From Qipengyuania flava (lineage in GTDB: Bacteria; Pseudomonadota; Alphaproteobacteria; Sphingomonadales; Sphingomonadaceae): a DNA stretch of 64,000 bases. Positions 41,258 through 51,088 of the stretch are shown here, piece after piece. Made by a program: the position numbers and the translations under genes. The notes beneath the pieces were generated by a model. That model was not told the origin of the DNA. It searched no databases and saw only the letters and a list, made by a program, of their open reading frames with translations. Positions within the stretch are counted from its first letter, which is position 1. Every line of letters starts with the position of its first letter. Location: positions 2,294,001 through 2,358,000 of the forward strand of contig NZ_CP080410.1 in the NCBI RefSeq assembly GCF_019448255.1. Direction: 5' to 3'.

Positions 41258-42520
41258 ATGGCCGAGGCCTATATCATCGACGCCGTCCGTACCCCCAGGG
41301 GGATCGGCAAGCCAGGCAAGGGCGCGCTCTCGCACCTGCATCCGCAGCATCTTGCCGCGACCGTGCTGTCCGCGCTCAAGGAGCGCAACGATCTCGACAC
41401 CGGATCGGTCGACGACATCATCTGGTCGACCAGCAGCCAGAACGGCAAGCAGGGCGGCGACCTCGGCCGCATGGCCGCGCTTGCGGCGGGCTACGACATC
41501 AGCGCCAGCGGCACCACGCTCGACCGCTTCTGCGGCGGCGGCATCACCTCGGTGAACCTTGCCGCGGCCACCGTGATGAGCGGCATGGAAGACTGCGTTA
41601 TCGCCGGCGGCACCGAGATGATGAGCTACACCGCCGCCTTCGCTGCCGAACAGGCCAATGCCGGCCTACCGCCGCGCCTGATGGGTTCGGGTAACGAGGC
41701 GCTGGACGTGCTCCACCCGCAGAGCCACCAGGGCGTGTGCGGCGATGCCATCGCCAGCATGGAAGGCATCAGCCGCGAGGATCTCGACGCCCTCGCCCTC
41801 GTCAGCCAGCAGCGTGCCAAGCGCGCGATCGACGAAGGCCGCTTCGACAAGTCGGTGGTGCCGGTGATGAACGAGGACGGCACGGTCGCGCTCGACAAGG
41901 AAGAATTCCCCCGTCCCGAAACCACTGCAGAGGGCCTCGCCGCGCTCAACCCGAGCTTCGGCAAACTGGCCGATTTCGAGATCGGCGGGACGACTTTCCG
42001 GAAGCAGATCAACCGCAAGTATCCCGACCTCGAGATCGAGCATTTCCACCATGCGGGCAACAGCTCGGGCGTGGTCGACGGGGCCGCGGCGCTGCTGCTG
42101 GCATCGGAGGACTACGCGAAGGAGCACAGCCTCAAGCCGCGAGCGCGCATCGTCGCCTATGCCAACCAGGGTGACTGCCCGACGCTGATGCTGAATGCCC
42201 CCGTCCCGGCAGCGAAGAAGGTGCTCGAGAAGGCGGGCCTGACCAAGGACGACATCGACGTCTGGGAAATCAACGAGGCGTTCTCGGTCGTGGCCGAGAA
42301 GTTCATCCGCGATCTCGACCTGCCCCGCGAGAAAGTGAACATCAACGGCGGCGCGATGGCGCTGGGCCACCCGATCGGTGCGACCGGCTCGATCCTGATC
42401 GGCACGGCGCTCGACGAACTCGAACGCTCGGGCGGCCGCTACGGCCTTGTCACCATGTGCGCGGCGGGCGGCATGGCGCCTGCCATCGTGATCGAGCGGA
42501 TCGACGATTTCGTCGACTGA
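41258..42520 (+). CDS. Acetyl-CoA C-acyltransferase (thiolase)
   Basis: A 420-residue thiolase. The acylated Cys is in L-D-R-F-C-G-G-G-I-T; the second half has N-E-A-F-S-V-V, G-G-A-M-A-L-G-H-P-I-G-A-T-G (catalytic His) and C-A-A-G-G-M-A (second Cys). The Cys motif F-C-G-G-G differs from the more usual C-S-S-G and is typical of one bacterial acetyl-CoA acetyltransferase subgroup. It cleaves 3-ketoacyl-CoA or condenses acetyl-CoA. A GAGAGGAGAG ribosome-binding site precedes the ATG. It is divergent from the hydratase/dehydrogenase pair across a shared operator. Confidence 0.93.
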   Translation: MAEAYIIDAVRTPRGIGKPGKGALSHLHPQHLAATVLSALKERNDLDTGSVDDIIWSTSSQNGKQGGDLGRMAALAAGYDISASGTTLDRFCGGGITSVNLAAATVMSGMEDCVIAGGTEMMSYTAAFAAEQANAGLPPRLMGSGNEALDVLHPQSHQGVCGDAIASMEGISREDLDALALVSQQRAKRAIDEGRFDKSVVPVMNEDGTVALDKEEFPRPETTAEGLAALNPSFGKLADFEIGGTTFRKQINRKYPDLEIEHFHHAGNSSGVVDGAAALLLASEDYAKEHSLKPRARIVAYANQGDCPTLMLNAPVPAAKKVLEKAGLTKDDIDVWEINEAFSVVAEKFIRDLDLPREKVNINGGAMALGHPIGATGSILIGTALDELERSGGRYGLVTMCAAGGMAPAIVIERIDDFVD

Positions 42521-42530
42521 GCGACCTTGA

Positions 42531-43640
<1,110 letters not shown>

Positions 43641-43679
43641 GGGCGAAGGCGGGCTTCGACAGGGTCAAGCTAAGGCGGC

Positions 43680-43707
43680 TTCCGCCGGCCATCGCCATTG
43701 GCTAGGG
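43680..43707 (+). promoter_or_regulatory. Putative promoter of proB (leaderless type, weak -35)
   Basis: CTAGGG (43702-43707) lies eight bases before the proB ATG, and the gap (cttgcccg) lacks a ribosome-binding site, as before the OmpA-like gene. The candidate -35 (TTCCGC, 16 bases upstream) is weak. Confidence 0.3.
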
Positions 43708-43715
43708 CTTGCCCG

Positions 43716-44834
43716 ATGAGCATCGCCGCCCTTCCCGACCTGCGCACCGCGCGCCGCCTTGTCGTCAAGGTCGGCTCGGCGCTGCTGGTCGAGGACGGCG
43801 CCGCTCGCAGCGCGTGGCTGGCAACTTTGGCCACCGAAATCGCCGAGCTGCGAAAAACCACTCAAATCATCGTCGTATCCTCGGGCGCCATTGCCCTGGG
43901 TGCGGCAAAGCTGGGCCTGCCCAAGGGCGGGCGCGGCAGCCTTGCCGATGCGCAGGCCGCCGCCTCGGTCGGGCAGGTGCTGCTGGCCCGGCTGTGGTCC
44001 GATGCGCTGGGCGAGCACGGCCTTACCGCCGCCCAGATGCTGGTCACGCTGGGCGACCTTGAAGACCGCCGCCGCTACCTCAACGCCTCGGCCACGCTTG
44101 CCCGCCTGATCGAGACCGGTGCCGTCCCCGTCGTCAACGAGAACGACAGCGTCGCAACCGAAGAAATCCGCTTTGGCGACAACGACCGGCTCGCCGCCCG
44201 CGTGGCGCAGGCAGCCGATGCCGATGGCGTGCTGCTGCTGTCCGATGTCGACGGCCTGTACGACCGCGACCCGCGCGAAGACGGGGCCAGCCTCGTGCCC
44301 GTGGTCAGCGGGGTCACGCCCGAGGTTATCGCCATGGCCAGCGGCGCCTCGTCCTCGGGCCTCGGTTCGGGCGGGATGACCGCCAAGCTCCAGGCCGCGC
44401 GAATTGCCGAACGGGCGGGCATTGCGCTGGCCATCATCAACGGCACCCAGCCCTCACCGATAGCGCGCGCACTCGATAGCGGCGTCGGCACGCTGTTCCT
44501 TCCGCAGGCCGACAGCAGCGCCCGCAAGGCGTGGCTCGGCGGGCGCCTTGCACCCTCCGGCGTGCTCAGCGTCGATGCGGGATGCATGGCCGCGCTTGCG
44601 CAAGGGGCCAGCGTACTGGCCGCAGGCATTACTGCGCTTGAGGGAGAGTTTGCGCGCGGCGATCTCGTTGCGATCCACGGGCCCGGGGGCGAGCGCCTTG
44701 GCCAGGGCCTCGTCGAATACACAGCGGCCGAATGCCGCGCGATCCTGGGCCTTCGCGAAGAGCAGCAGGAAGCGAAACTGGGCTACGCCCCGCGCGCGGC
44801 CGTGGTACACCGCGACCATATGGTGCACGCATGA
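43716..44834 (+). CDS. proB: Glutamate 5-kinase
   Basis: A 372-residue enzyme catalysing the first step of proline synthesis. The amino-acid-kinase domain starts V-V-K-V-G-S-A-L-L and has V-S-S-G-A-I-A-L-G, P-V-V-N-E-N-D-S-V, F-G-D-N-D-R-L-A-A and L-L-S-D-V-D-G-L-Y; G-S-G-G-M-T-A-K follows. The C-terminal part (about 285-365) is a PUA domain. The length is normal for a two-domain ProB. Its stop overlaps the next start as ATGA. Confidence 0.97.
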   Translation: MSIAALPDLRTARRLVVKVGSALLVEDGAARSAWLATLATEIAELRKTTQIIVVSSGAIALGAAKLGLPKGGRGSLADAQAAASVGQVLLARLWSDALGEHGLTAAQMLVTLGDLEDRRRYLNASATLARLIETGAVPVVNENDSVATEEIRFGDNDRLAARVAQAADADGVLLLSDVDGLYDRDPREDGASLVPVVSGVTPEVIAMASGASSSGLGSGGMTAKLQAARIAERAGIALAIINGTQPSPIARALDSGVGTLFLPQADSSARKAWLGGRLAPSGVLSVDAGCMAALAQGASVLAAGITALEGEFARGDLVAIHGPGGERLGQGLVEYTAAECRAILGLREEQQEAKLGYAPRAAVVHRDHMVHA

Positions 44835-45742
44835 CCATCGCGCTGACCGGGGCGACCGGCTTTGTCGGCAAGGCCGTCCTTAAAGAGGCGCTGCGCCGCG
44901 AGGAAACCGCGCGCGCGCTCACCCGCCGGGAACAGCCGCCCCGCGAGGGGGTCGAATGGGTGGCGGGCGACCTTTCGGACGGTGAAGCCCTGGCCAGCCT
45001 GTGCACCGATACCGACGCGATCGTGCATGTCGCGGGCCTCACCAACGCGCCCGATCCGGCGGCCTTCGAAGACGCCAATGTCGGCGGCACCGAGCGGCTG
45101 ATCGCCGCAGCCAAGGCGGCAAAGGTCAAGCGGTTCGTCTTCGTCTCCTCGCTCTCCGCGCGCGAGCCCAAGCTGTCTGCCTATGGCGCATCGAAAGCGC
45201 AGGCGGAGAAACGCGTCGAAGCCAGCGGCCTAAACTGGACCATCGTGCGCCCGCCCGGCGTCTATGGGCCGCACGATGTCGACTATTTCGAGATGTTCCG
45301 CAGCGCGAAGTTCGGCCTTGTCCCCCTGCCTCCGGGCGGCGCCAGCTCGATCATCCATGTCGAGGACCTCGCGCGCCTGCTGCTCGACCTCGTCGACGCC
45401 TCCCCCGCCCTCGTCCGCCGGCGCACCTTCGAACCCGACGATGGGCGCGAAGGCGGCTGGTCGCACAAGGAACTGGCGAAGGCGATCGGCAAGGCCGTGG
45501 GGCGGCCCGTTTTCGCTCCGCACCTGCCACGCGCCGTGCTGGAAGCGGCGGCGCGCGCCGACCGACTGCTGCGCGGCGACAAGGCGCGCCTCACCGCCGA
45601 CCGCGTCGGCTACATGACCCACCCCAATTGGGTCGCGCGTTCGAGCCACAAGGTGCCCGAGGCGGTCTGGTCCCCCCGCATCGGCGGCGAGGAAGGCCTC
45701 AAGACCACAGCCGAATGGTACCGCGCGCAAGGGTGGCTCTGA
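44831..45742 (+). CDS. NAD(P)-dependent epimerase/dehydratase-like SDR protein
   Basis: A 303-residue extended short-chain dehydrogenase/reductase. The nucleotide-binding motif is L-T-G-A-T-G-F-V-G-K-A-V. V-F-V-S-S-L-S-A and Y-G-A-S-K-A-Q-A-E-K supply the catalytic Ser, Tyr and Lys, and R-P-P-G-V-Y-G-P follows. Members act on nucleotide sugars, or as atypical SDRs in other roles (for example NDUFA9-like); the substrate here is open. The four-base overlap with proB shows co-translation, though no metabolic link to proline synthesis is obvious. Confidence 0.88.
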   Translation: MTIALTGATGFVGKAVLKEALRREETARALTRREQPPREGVEWVAGDLSDGEALASLCTDTDAIVHVAGLTNAPDPAAFEDANVGGTERLIAAAKAAKVKRFVFVSSLSAREPKLSAYGASKAQAEKRVEASGLNWTIVRPPGVYGPHDVDYFEMFRSAKFGLVPLPPGGASSIIHVEDLARLLLDLVDASPALVRRRTFEPDDGREGGWSHKELAKAIGKAVGRPVFAPHLPRAVLEAAARADRLLRGDKARLTADRVGYMTHPNWVARSSHKVPEAVWSPRIGGEEGLKTTAEWYRAQGWL

Positions 45743-45768
45743 TCCGATAGTGCCGATAGGGTTGCGCG

Positions 45769-46416
45769 ATGGACTTCATGAAGATCATCAAGTCGCTCGA
45801 ACTGCTTCTTTACGAAGTCATGGTCTGGCTGGTCTTCTACCCGCTCACCCTTTTCCGCAGCATCGTCCAGCCACTCGATCTGATGGACTATGCCGATGCG
45901 GAGCTGCTCGACGAGGAGGACGACCGCTATTCCGATACGCTCAGTCCACCGATCTTTCTCGCGCTGACCCTCGGGGCGATCCACCTCGTTGAGCTCGGAT
46001 GGAACCTGCAGCCGCAGGAGCAGGGCTTTCTCGCGGACGACACCAATCTCATTGCGTTCAGGATGGTGGCGTTCTCGCTTTTCCCGCTCATGCTGTCCCT
46101 GCGGCTGCTCCGTACCCGGGAAATCCGTCTCGATCGCAAGACCCTGCGTGAGCCGTTCTACGCCCAATGCTTCATTGCGGGTCCGTTTGCGATCGGCCTG
46201 AACAGCGGCCTTTTTGTTACTGCAGGGGGTGGCGGCGCGACGGCAGGACTTGGATTGGCGGCACTGACCATTGCCTGGTATCTCGCCGTCCAGACCGCCT
46301 GGTTTCGCCGCGAATTGTCGCGCCCCTGGTGGACGAGCTTCTTTACGGCCCTGCGCGGTTTTCTCGAAGCGCTGCTGCTTTGCATCGTACTGGCCCTGGC
46401 GGTGTCTGCGTTCTGA
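45769..46416 (+). CDS. Hypothetical multi-pass membrane protein
   Basis: A 215-residue protein with about five hydrophobic segments (about 15-32, 63-80, 92-110, 133-175 as a pair, and 192-213). An acidic stretch A-E-L-L-D-E-E-D-D-R lies after the first helix. The general shape resembles small permease-like or Yip1-type proteins, but I do not recognise a family signature. A GATAGG element eight bases before the ATG and the absence of a ribosome-binding site hint at a leaderless transcript. It is the last gene before tRNA-Thr. Confidence 0.75.
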   Translation: MDFMKIIKSLELLLYEVMVWLVFYPLTLFRSIVQPLDLMDYADAELLDEEDDRYSDTLSPPIFLALTLGAIHLVELGWNLQPQEQGFLADDTNLIAFRMVAFSLFPLMLSLRLLRTREIRLDRKTLREPFYAQCFIAGPFAIGLNSGLFVTAGGGGATAGLGLAALTIAWYLAVQTAWFRRELSRPWWTSFFTALRGFLEALLLCIVLALAVSAF

Positions 46417-46494
46417 AGCCCGAGGTGAGGCTTTGTCGCATACAGGGCTGGACTTTGCGCACCGTTTGCTCGAAAGGCGCTTGCCTTCAAGGTC

Positions 46495-46570
<76 letters not shown>

Positions 46571-46628
46571 CCTTTCCTTGCCCATCACCGAAATCCGGAC
46601 ACGCCGATCGGTAGCCCTTGCCGCGCGA

Positions 46629-47348
46629 TCAGTCCTCGATCCCGAGATACCGGAACGTCTGGCCCAGCGTGTTGAACGTGCCATGCGCCAGGATCAGCGG
46701 CATGATGTTCCGCCTCCCGAACCACAGGTAGAACACACCGAAGGCAAAGCCGCCCGCGCCCGTTACCAGCGCGCCGTGCCACCCCTGATAATAGGCGTGG
46801 CGATAGCCGAAGAAGGCCGAGGAAACGAGCAGGGCTATTATGTCCCCGCGCAGGCCCCCGCCCGTGGCTTCGCTTGCCTTGCTGATGATGAATGCGCGGA
46901 ACAGGAGCTCCTCGAAGAAGGATCCGTGCGTCCACACGAGCACCATGATCATCACATAGGCAGCAAGGTTGCCCTCAATGTGCGAGAAGCGATCGCTGGT
47001 GCCGATGTCTTCGAAGAACCGGTCCGCGACCAGGACCATGAGCTGGGTGCAAACCAGGAAGAACGCCATGGTCAACAGCGTGAGGCCCAGCGTCCTGATC
47101 CAGCTTTCGGGCCAGCGAAATCCAAGATCGCCCCAGCTGCTCCCCCGGCGCCGCAGCAAGAGCGTGGCCACGATCATCGCGCTGAGCGTCGATGCCGGCC
47201 CTGCGTAGAGCTGGGTGATGGGCAGGAGCGATTGCTTGACGGCCACCATGACCCCAACGACCACGGCAAGGTCACGAAGGGCGATCAGGCGCGCTTTCGC
47301 ATGCGACTGGTCCGCCGGTTCGTTGGTGTTTTCCATCTGCTGTGCCAT
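46629..47348 (-). CDS. CPBP-family intramembrane metalloprotease
   Basis: A 239-residue membrane protein with about seven hydrophobic segments. The CPBP (Abi/CAAX) motifs are intact: E146-E147-L-L-F-R151 (E-E-x3-R), F180-G-Y-R-H184 (F-x3-H) and H222-G-T-F-N226 (H-x3-N). These form the intramembrane glutamate/His active site. Bacterial members cleave prenylated or membrane peptides, or act in bacteriocin self-immunity; the substrate here is unknown. It starts four bases after the stop of the serine-hydrolase gene and belongs to a run of three hydrolase genes. Confidence 0.9.
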   Translation of the reverse strand: MAQQMENTNEPADQSHAKARLIALRDLAVVVGVMVAVKQSLLPITQLYAGPASTLSAMIVATLLLRRRGSSWGDLGFRWPESWIRTLGLTLLTMAFFLVCTQLMVLVADRFFEDIGTSDRFSHIEGNLAAYVMIMVLVWTHGSFFEELLFRAFIISKASEATGGGLRGDIIALLVSSAFFGYRHAYYQGWHGALVTGAGGFAFGVFYLWFGRRNIMPLILAHGTFNTLGQTFRYLGIED

Positions 47349-47352
47349 CGAT

Positions 47353-48630
47353 CTAGAGTTCCTTGGGTCCACGCGAAGATCGGCGCCTGCGGACCACGAG
47401 GCTCAGGATTGCGCCGATAAGAATGAGAATTACGCCGCCGGCAAACACCGCCAGGGCCGTTGGCAGCCGCGAGGCGAAGGTGAGGCTATCGACATTGCCG
47501 GTCTTCCAGAACACCCATTCGCCGGCAAGCTTGGTCGCCAGCAGCGGATTGCCTGTCGAGAGGATCACAATTCCATCGCCCGTTGCAGGGTCGAGCCTCG
47601 CGGCGCTGTTGATGGCGGGTTCGTTGCTGCCGTCATGGCCGATGATGAATCCGCCCGCGTTGTTGGACGCGTAGAGCATCGTGCCGAGCCCCCAGATATC
47701 CGCGCCCATCTGCGCGGCGTGCGGCTCTCGCATAAGCGTGATGGTCTGTCCGGAAAGGACCGGGTTCGATCCGCCAGGAGCCTGCGCCAAGACAAACCGG
47801 CTCATGTCCCCCGAGGTGGTGAAAAGCGACGTCGCGGCAAGCGCGGTGTACCAGCGGAACGGCTCGGCCTTGCCGTCCGGAGCGAAATTTTCGGCCAGCC
47901 CGAGCTCGATCGCCCTCGCGTGGTCAAACGTGGTGCGATCCATGCCTAGAGGCTCGAAAACCCGGGCTTCCATGTACTCGGGGAACGGTTGGCCGGAGAC
48001 CTCTTCGACCAGCAGTTGCAGCAGGGTGTAGCCTCCTCCGGAATAGGCGAAGCCCGAGCCCGGTTCGCTGCCGAGGACAACCCGTCCATCCTTGCCGGGT
48101 GAGGCGTCCGCAGCCCGGCTGAGAGAGGCTTCCAGCGTTTGCCGATCCTGCTCCCTGTCGAACCCGTCGTAGCCGAGGCCATCGGTCAGGCCAGCCGTGT
48201 GGCTCAACAGGCGGCGCACCGTCACACCCGATGCGTCGAATTCGGAAGCGGGCAGTTGCCAGCGGGAGAGGTAGTCGGAGACCGGCGCGTCGAGATCCAA
48301 TTCGCCATCTTCGACCAGGGCCATGACGCCCCATGCCGTCAGCCATTTGCCTAGCGAGGCAACCTGGAACACGCTTTCCGATCCAACAGCTTCCCCCTTT
48401 GAGAGGTGGAATTCGGACACGATCTCGCCGCCCTCGATCAGCGCGAAACTGACGTTGCCGGCGTTCTCCTCCTCGGCGAGTGTTCGTGCGGCCTGTTCGA
48501 AGCCGGCCACATCGCCTGCGTCGGCGAGAGCGGAATGCCCCCAGCCCTGGTCGAGGGCCGCGAAGACGGCGGCGCCCCACATTCCGCAAAAGACCAGAAC
48601 CGCACCAACATGCAGGAATAGGCTTCGCAT
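47353..48630 (-). CDS. Beta-lactamase-fold serine hydrolase with membrane anchors
   Basis: A 425-residue protein of the class C beta-lactamase / penicillin-binding family. A signal-anchor lies at about 5-25. The nucleophile motif is S92-L-G-K95 (S-x-x-K), the second motif is Y-S-G in F-A-Y-S-G-G-G-Y, and H-D-G in I-G-H-D-G-S replaces K-T-G. A C-terminal membrane helix (about 396-415) ends in a basic tail R-R-R-R. The catalytic domain therefore faces the periplasm. Such proteins hydrolyse esters, D-peptides or peptidoglycan fragments; beta-lactam resistance is not implied. It starts one base after the Zn-protease stop. Confidence 0.9.
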   Translation of the reverse strand: MRSLFLHVGAVLVFCGMWGAAVFAALDQGWGHSALADAGDVAGFEQAARTLAEEENAGNVSFALIEGGEIVSEFHLSKGEAVGSESVFQVASLGKWLTAWGVMALVEDGELDLDAPVSDYLSRWQLPASEFDASGVTVRRLLSHTAGLTDGLGYDGFDREQDRQTLEASLSRAADASPGKDGRVVLGSEPGSGFAYSGGGYTLLQLLVEEVSGQPFPEYMEARVFEPLGMDRTTFDHARAIELGLAENFAPDGKAEPFRWYTALAATSLFTTSGDMSRFVLAQAPGGSNPVLSGQTITLMREPHAAQMGADIWGLGTMLYASNNAGGFIIGHDGSNEPAINSAARLDPATGDGIVILSTGNPLLATKLAGEWVFWKTGNVDSLTFASRLPTALAVFAGGVILILIGAILSLVVRRRRSSRGPKEL

Positions 48631-48631
48631 C

Positions 48632-49624
48632 TCACTTCACTCCGTTCGCATTGGGGTCTGCTAGCCCCGAGGCCTGCAAGACGGCCGCCGGCCCTATGCC
48701 CTCGACAAGAGCGTGGATAGCCCCTCGTTTGTCTACGGCCTCCTCGACATAGGCCGAGGCGATCTGGCGACCTATCCAGTATCCAAGATCGCTACGCCAG
48801 TCCTCGGCCACCCGATTGTGGTTGAAATGCCAGCGTCCTAGGGCCGCGCGCGCTTCTTGCGAGAACGTGGCCAGCGTTTCGCCGCGGGCGATGCTTGCGC
48901 GCAGGGTCCGTCGGTCGGAATGAAACTGCTGGAACAGCGCCTGTTTGCGGGCGCTTGCCCATGCATCGCGCTCCGCATCGGGGGCTCGTCCCAGGACCAG
49001 GCTGGCCACCATATCGGCCACGCCTTCATGCAGGGCCAGCGTGAGCAGGGGATCGTCCCCCAGAGAAGTCGCATCCACGACCGGCTGGAAGGAGTGGATG
49101 GTCTCATGCGCAAAGAAGTAACGCAGTGCGCCTCGGAAATCGGCCTCGGTCGGGCTGTTCGCGCACAGGGCTTCAAGTCCGATGACCTGCACATTCGGGG
49201 ATGCGATCCCGGCCGATGTCCCGGCCCCGATCACGACCTCGACACGCGGCAATGTCCGGTCAGGAAACAAGGCCGATAGCGCCAGATAGATGGCCCTCAG
49301 GTCGCCTTCCATGCTCTGCGCAATAGGCAGGCACCTCTGGATTGCGTCACGATACGAAGCGGGAGACTGTGCGACCGCCTTCGCCAGGTTGTCGGCTGTC
49401 CCGAAGCGCGTTGCCTGCATGAGGGCCAGACCCTCGCCGGCTTGGTCGAGGTAGCTCGCCTGGAGCTGCTCCGGGCCCGGCTTCGCGTCACTGGCGACAA
49501 ACACGGCGGCGAACCGCTCGGCATCGCTGGTGTCGATGACCGCTTCGAGTGGGTCTCGTGCGGCAAGCGGCGGGGTCATCAGGGCAGCCGCGGCGAATGC
49601 CATCAGAAGGAGCTTTTTCTGCAT
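48632..49624 (-). CDS. Exported gluzincin-like zinc protease (DUF2268-like)
   Basis: A 330-residue protein with a signal peptide (L-M-T-P-P-L-A-A-R). It has a zinc-protease motif H173-E-T-I-H177, and E200 in L-H-E-G-V-A-D, 23 residues on, fits the third ligand of a gluzincin. This layout resembles DUF2268-type predicted Zn-dependent proteases. Two or three Cys near 98 and 154 could form a disulfide. It precedes the serine-hydrolase gene by one base and follows the DUF1772 gene by 26 bases, so it probably belongs to one transcript reaching the CPBP gene. Confidence 0.8.
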   Translation of the reverse strand: MQKKLLLMAFAAAALMTPPLAARDPLEAVIDTSDAERFAAVFVASDAKPGPEQLQASYLDQAGEGLALMQATRFGTADNLAKAVAQSPASYRDAIQRCLPIAQSMEGDLRAIYLALSALFPDRTLPRVEVVIGAGTSAGIASPNVQVIGLEALCANSPTEADFRGALRYFFAHETIHSFQPVVDATSLGDDPLLTLALHEGVADMVASLVLGRAPDAERDAWASARKQALFQQFHSDRRTLRASIARGETLATFSQEARAALGRWHFNHNRVAEDWRSDLGYWIGRQIASAYVEEAVDKRGAIHALVEGIGPAAVLQASGLADPNANGVK

Positions 49625-49650
49625 TTTGGTATCCGGTGCTTTGAGCAGGT

Positions 49651-50154
49651 TCAGACCTGGCCGCTGGTGATCAGCGTGACGGCCGCGACGGTGTAGAGGC
49701 CGGCCGTGAGGACGCTGCCGAGCGAGCGGACGTGGTTAAGCCGGGTCCACTTCTCCGCGTATTCGCCCCAGTAGGCACGGGCCTCTTCGCTGCGGTGGTC
49801 GAGGCTTTCGAGCCGGTTGTTCATCGGCACATTGCCGACCATCGTCATGAAGAACACGCTCGGCAGGTAGACCAGCGCTGCAAGGACAAGCACCGTGCGG
49901 GCCGCCCCTTCGAACGCGGCGAGGCTGTAAAGCGTGAAGAGGAACGAGAAGAGCGCGATGCACAGGATGCCGGCGACAAACTGGGTCCGGATCACATCGC
50001 GGTTGATGTGCTGCATCGCCTCGATCGCGCCGGATGCCTCCGTCTTGGAGAGCGCCGACATGATGAATTCGGAGAAGGCGGAAAAAACGCCGCCGACAAT
50101 GGCGCTCCACAGCGCGAGGAAGAGGCAGAAATAGAGGGGCCATTCATAGGTCAT
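49651..50154 (-). CDS. DUF1772-type (anthrone oxygenase-like) membrane protein
   Basis: A 167-residue protein with four membrane helices (about 6-26, 58-78, 84-104 and 145-164). V-P-M-N-N-R-L and W-x3-N-H-V-R-S are the typical conserved segments of DUF1772 proteins. Relatives include fungal anthrone oxygenases, but bacterial members have no proven role. The ATG overlaps the NmrA-like gene stop by four bases, so the two are co-translated and probably act together, perhaps in the redox handling of a small molecule (inference). Confidence 0.85.
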   Translation of the reverse strand: MTYEWPLYFCLFLALWSAIVGGVFSAFSEFIMSALSKTEASGAIEAMQHINRDVIRTQFVAGILCIALFSFLFTLYSLAAFEGAARTVLVLAALVYLPSVFFMTMVGNVPMNNRLESLDHRSEEARAYWGEYAEKWTRLNHVRSLGSVLTAGLYTVAAVTLITSGQV

Positions 50155-50996
50155 GCCGCCACCCTCCACGCGCCGGTGGTGGCGACATCGCGGGCATACT
50201 CGGCGAAGTCTTTCGGCGACCGGCCAAGCGCGCGCTCTACGCCGTTGGTCAGGTGCGCGTTGCGCCCGTCGAGCACCGTCGAGAACAGATAGTCGAGCAT
50301 CCACACGACATCCTTCGGCGCGCCGGACTGGGTGAGTCCTTCGATGAAGGCTTCGTGGGGAACATCGACAAAGGCAATGTCGCGCCCCGTGGCAGCGGAG
50401 AGGTCCGCCGCGATATCGGCCATGGTCATAAGACGCGGGCCGGTGACTTCGTAGATCTCGCCATTGTGCCGATCCTCGCTGAGCGCCGCGACAGCCACAT
50501 CGGCAATGTCGTCAACATCGACGAAGGGTTCGGCCGTATCACCTGCGGGCAGGGTGATCGCTCCGCCGAGCACCATGTCGATGAAGGCGCCTTCGGAGAA
50601 GTTCTGATTGAACCAGCTGGCGCGCACGACCGTCCATTCAAGGCCACTCTCTGCCACGATCCGCTCGCAATCCTGCGCTTCCTGCTCGCCGCGACCCGAC
50701 AGCAGCACGAGGCGCTGCACGCCCTTCTGCCTGGCATGCAAGACCAGCGCGCTGATCGCATCCTTGGCGCCCGGCATGGCGAGGTCGGGGGAGTAGGTGA
50801 TGTAGATGTTCGAGACGCCATCGAGCGCCGCATCCCATCCCGCCTCATCGTCCCAGTCGAACGCCGGGAAGGACGAACGCGATCCGATGCGAACCGCCTG
50901 TCCCTTCGCGATCAGTCCATCAGCAACTCTCTTGCCGGTCTTGCCGGTCCCACCGATCACCAGGGTGATCGGCTCCTGTGCGGTCTGGGTGGTCAT
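50151..50996 (-). CDS. NmrA-like NAD(P)-binding protein
   Basis: A 281-residue atypical SDR of the NmrA/ergot-alkaloid-reductase type. The nucleotide-binding loop is V-I-G-G-T-G-K-T-G-K-R-V. Later segments I-Y-I-T-Y-S-P-D, L-L-S-G-R-G-E-Q, V-V-R-A-S-W-F-N-Q-N-F and P-F-V-D-V-D-D-I-A are typical; the catalytic Tyr-Lys pair of active SDRs is not obvious. It may sense NAD(P) or reduce a quinone-like substrate. I chose the ATG after AGGAA. It is coupled to the DUF1772 gene and lies 92 bases downstream of the AraC regulator gene on the same strand. Confidence 0.88.
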   Translation of the reverse strand: MTTQTAQEPITLVIGGTGKTGKRVADGLIAKGQAVRIGSRSSFPAFDWDDEAGWDAALDGVSNIYITYSPDLAMPGAKDAISALVLHARQKGVQRLVLLSGRGEQEAQDCERIVAESGLEWTVVRASWFNQNFSEGAFIDMVLGGAITLPAGDTAEPFVDVDDIADVAVAALSEDRHNGEIYEVTGPRLMTMADIAADLSAATGRDIAFVDVPHEAFIEGLTQSGAPKDVVWMLDYLFSTVLDGRNAHLTNGVERALGRSPKDFAEYARDVATTGAWRVAA

Positions 50997-51088
50997 GCGC
51001 TTGTTCCTGTTTGTTGGAGACAAGCATGGGATAGGTCACAGATTGCCGCGGCTCTTGCCCAAGCGCGACAAGCCTTGTGCAGATGGCG

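Noticed and set aside
37828-41694. A plus-strand open frame of almost 1300 codons across the Wzy and acyl-CoA genes
   Set aside because: It is antisense to well-supported genes, rich in His/Arg/Gln as expected for a shadow frame, and shows no domain.
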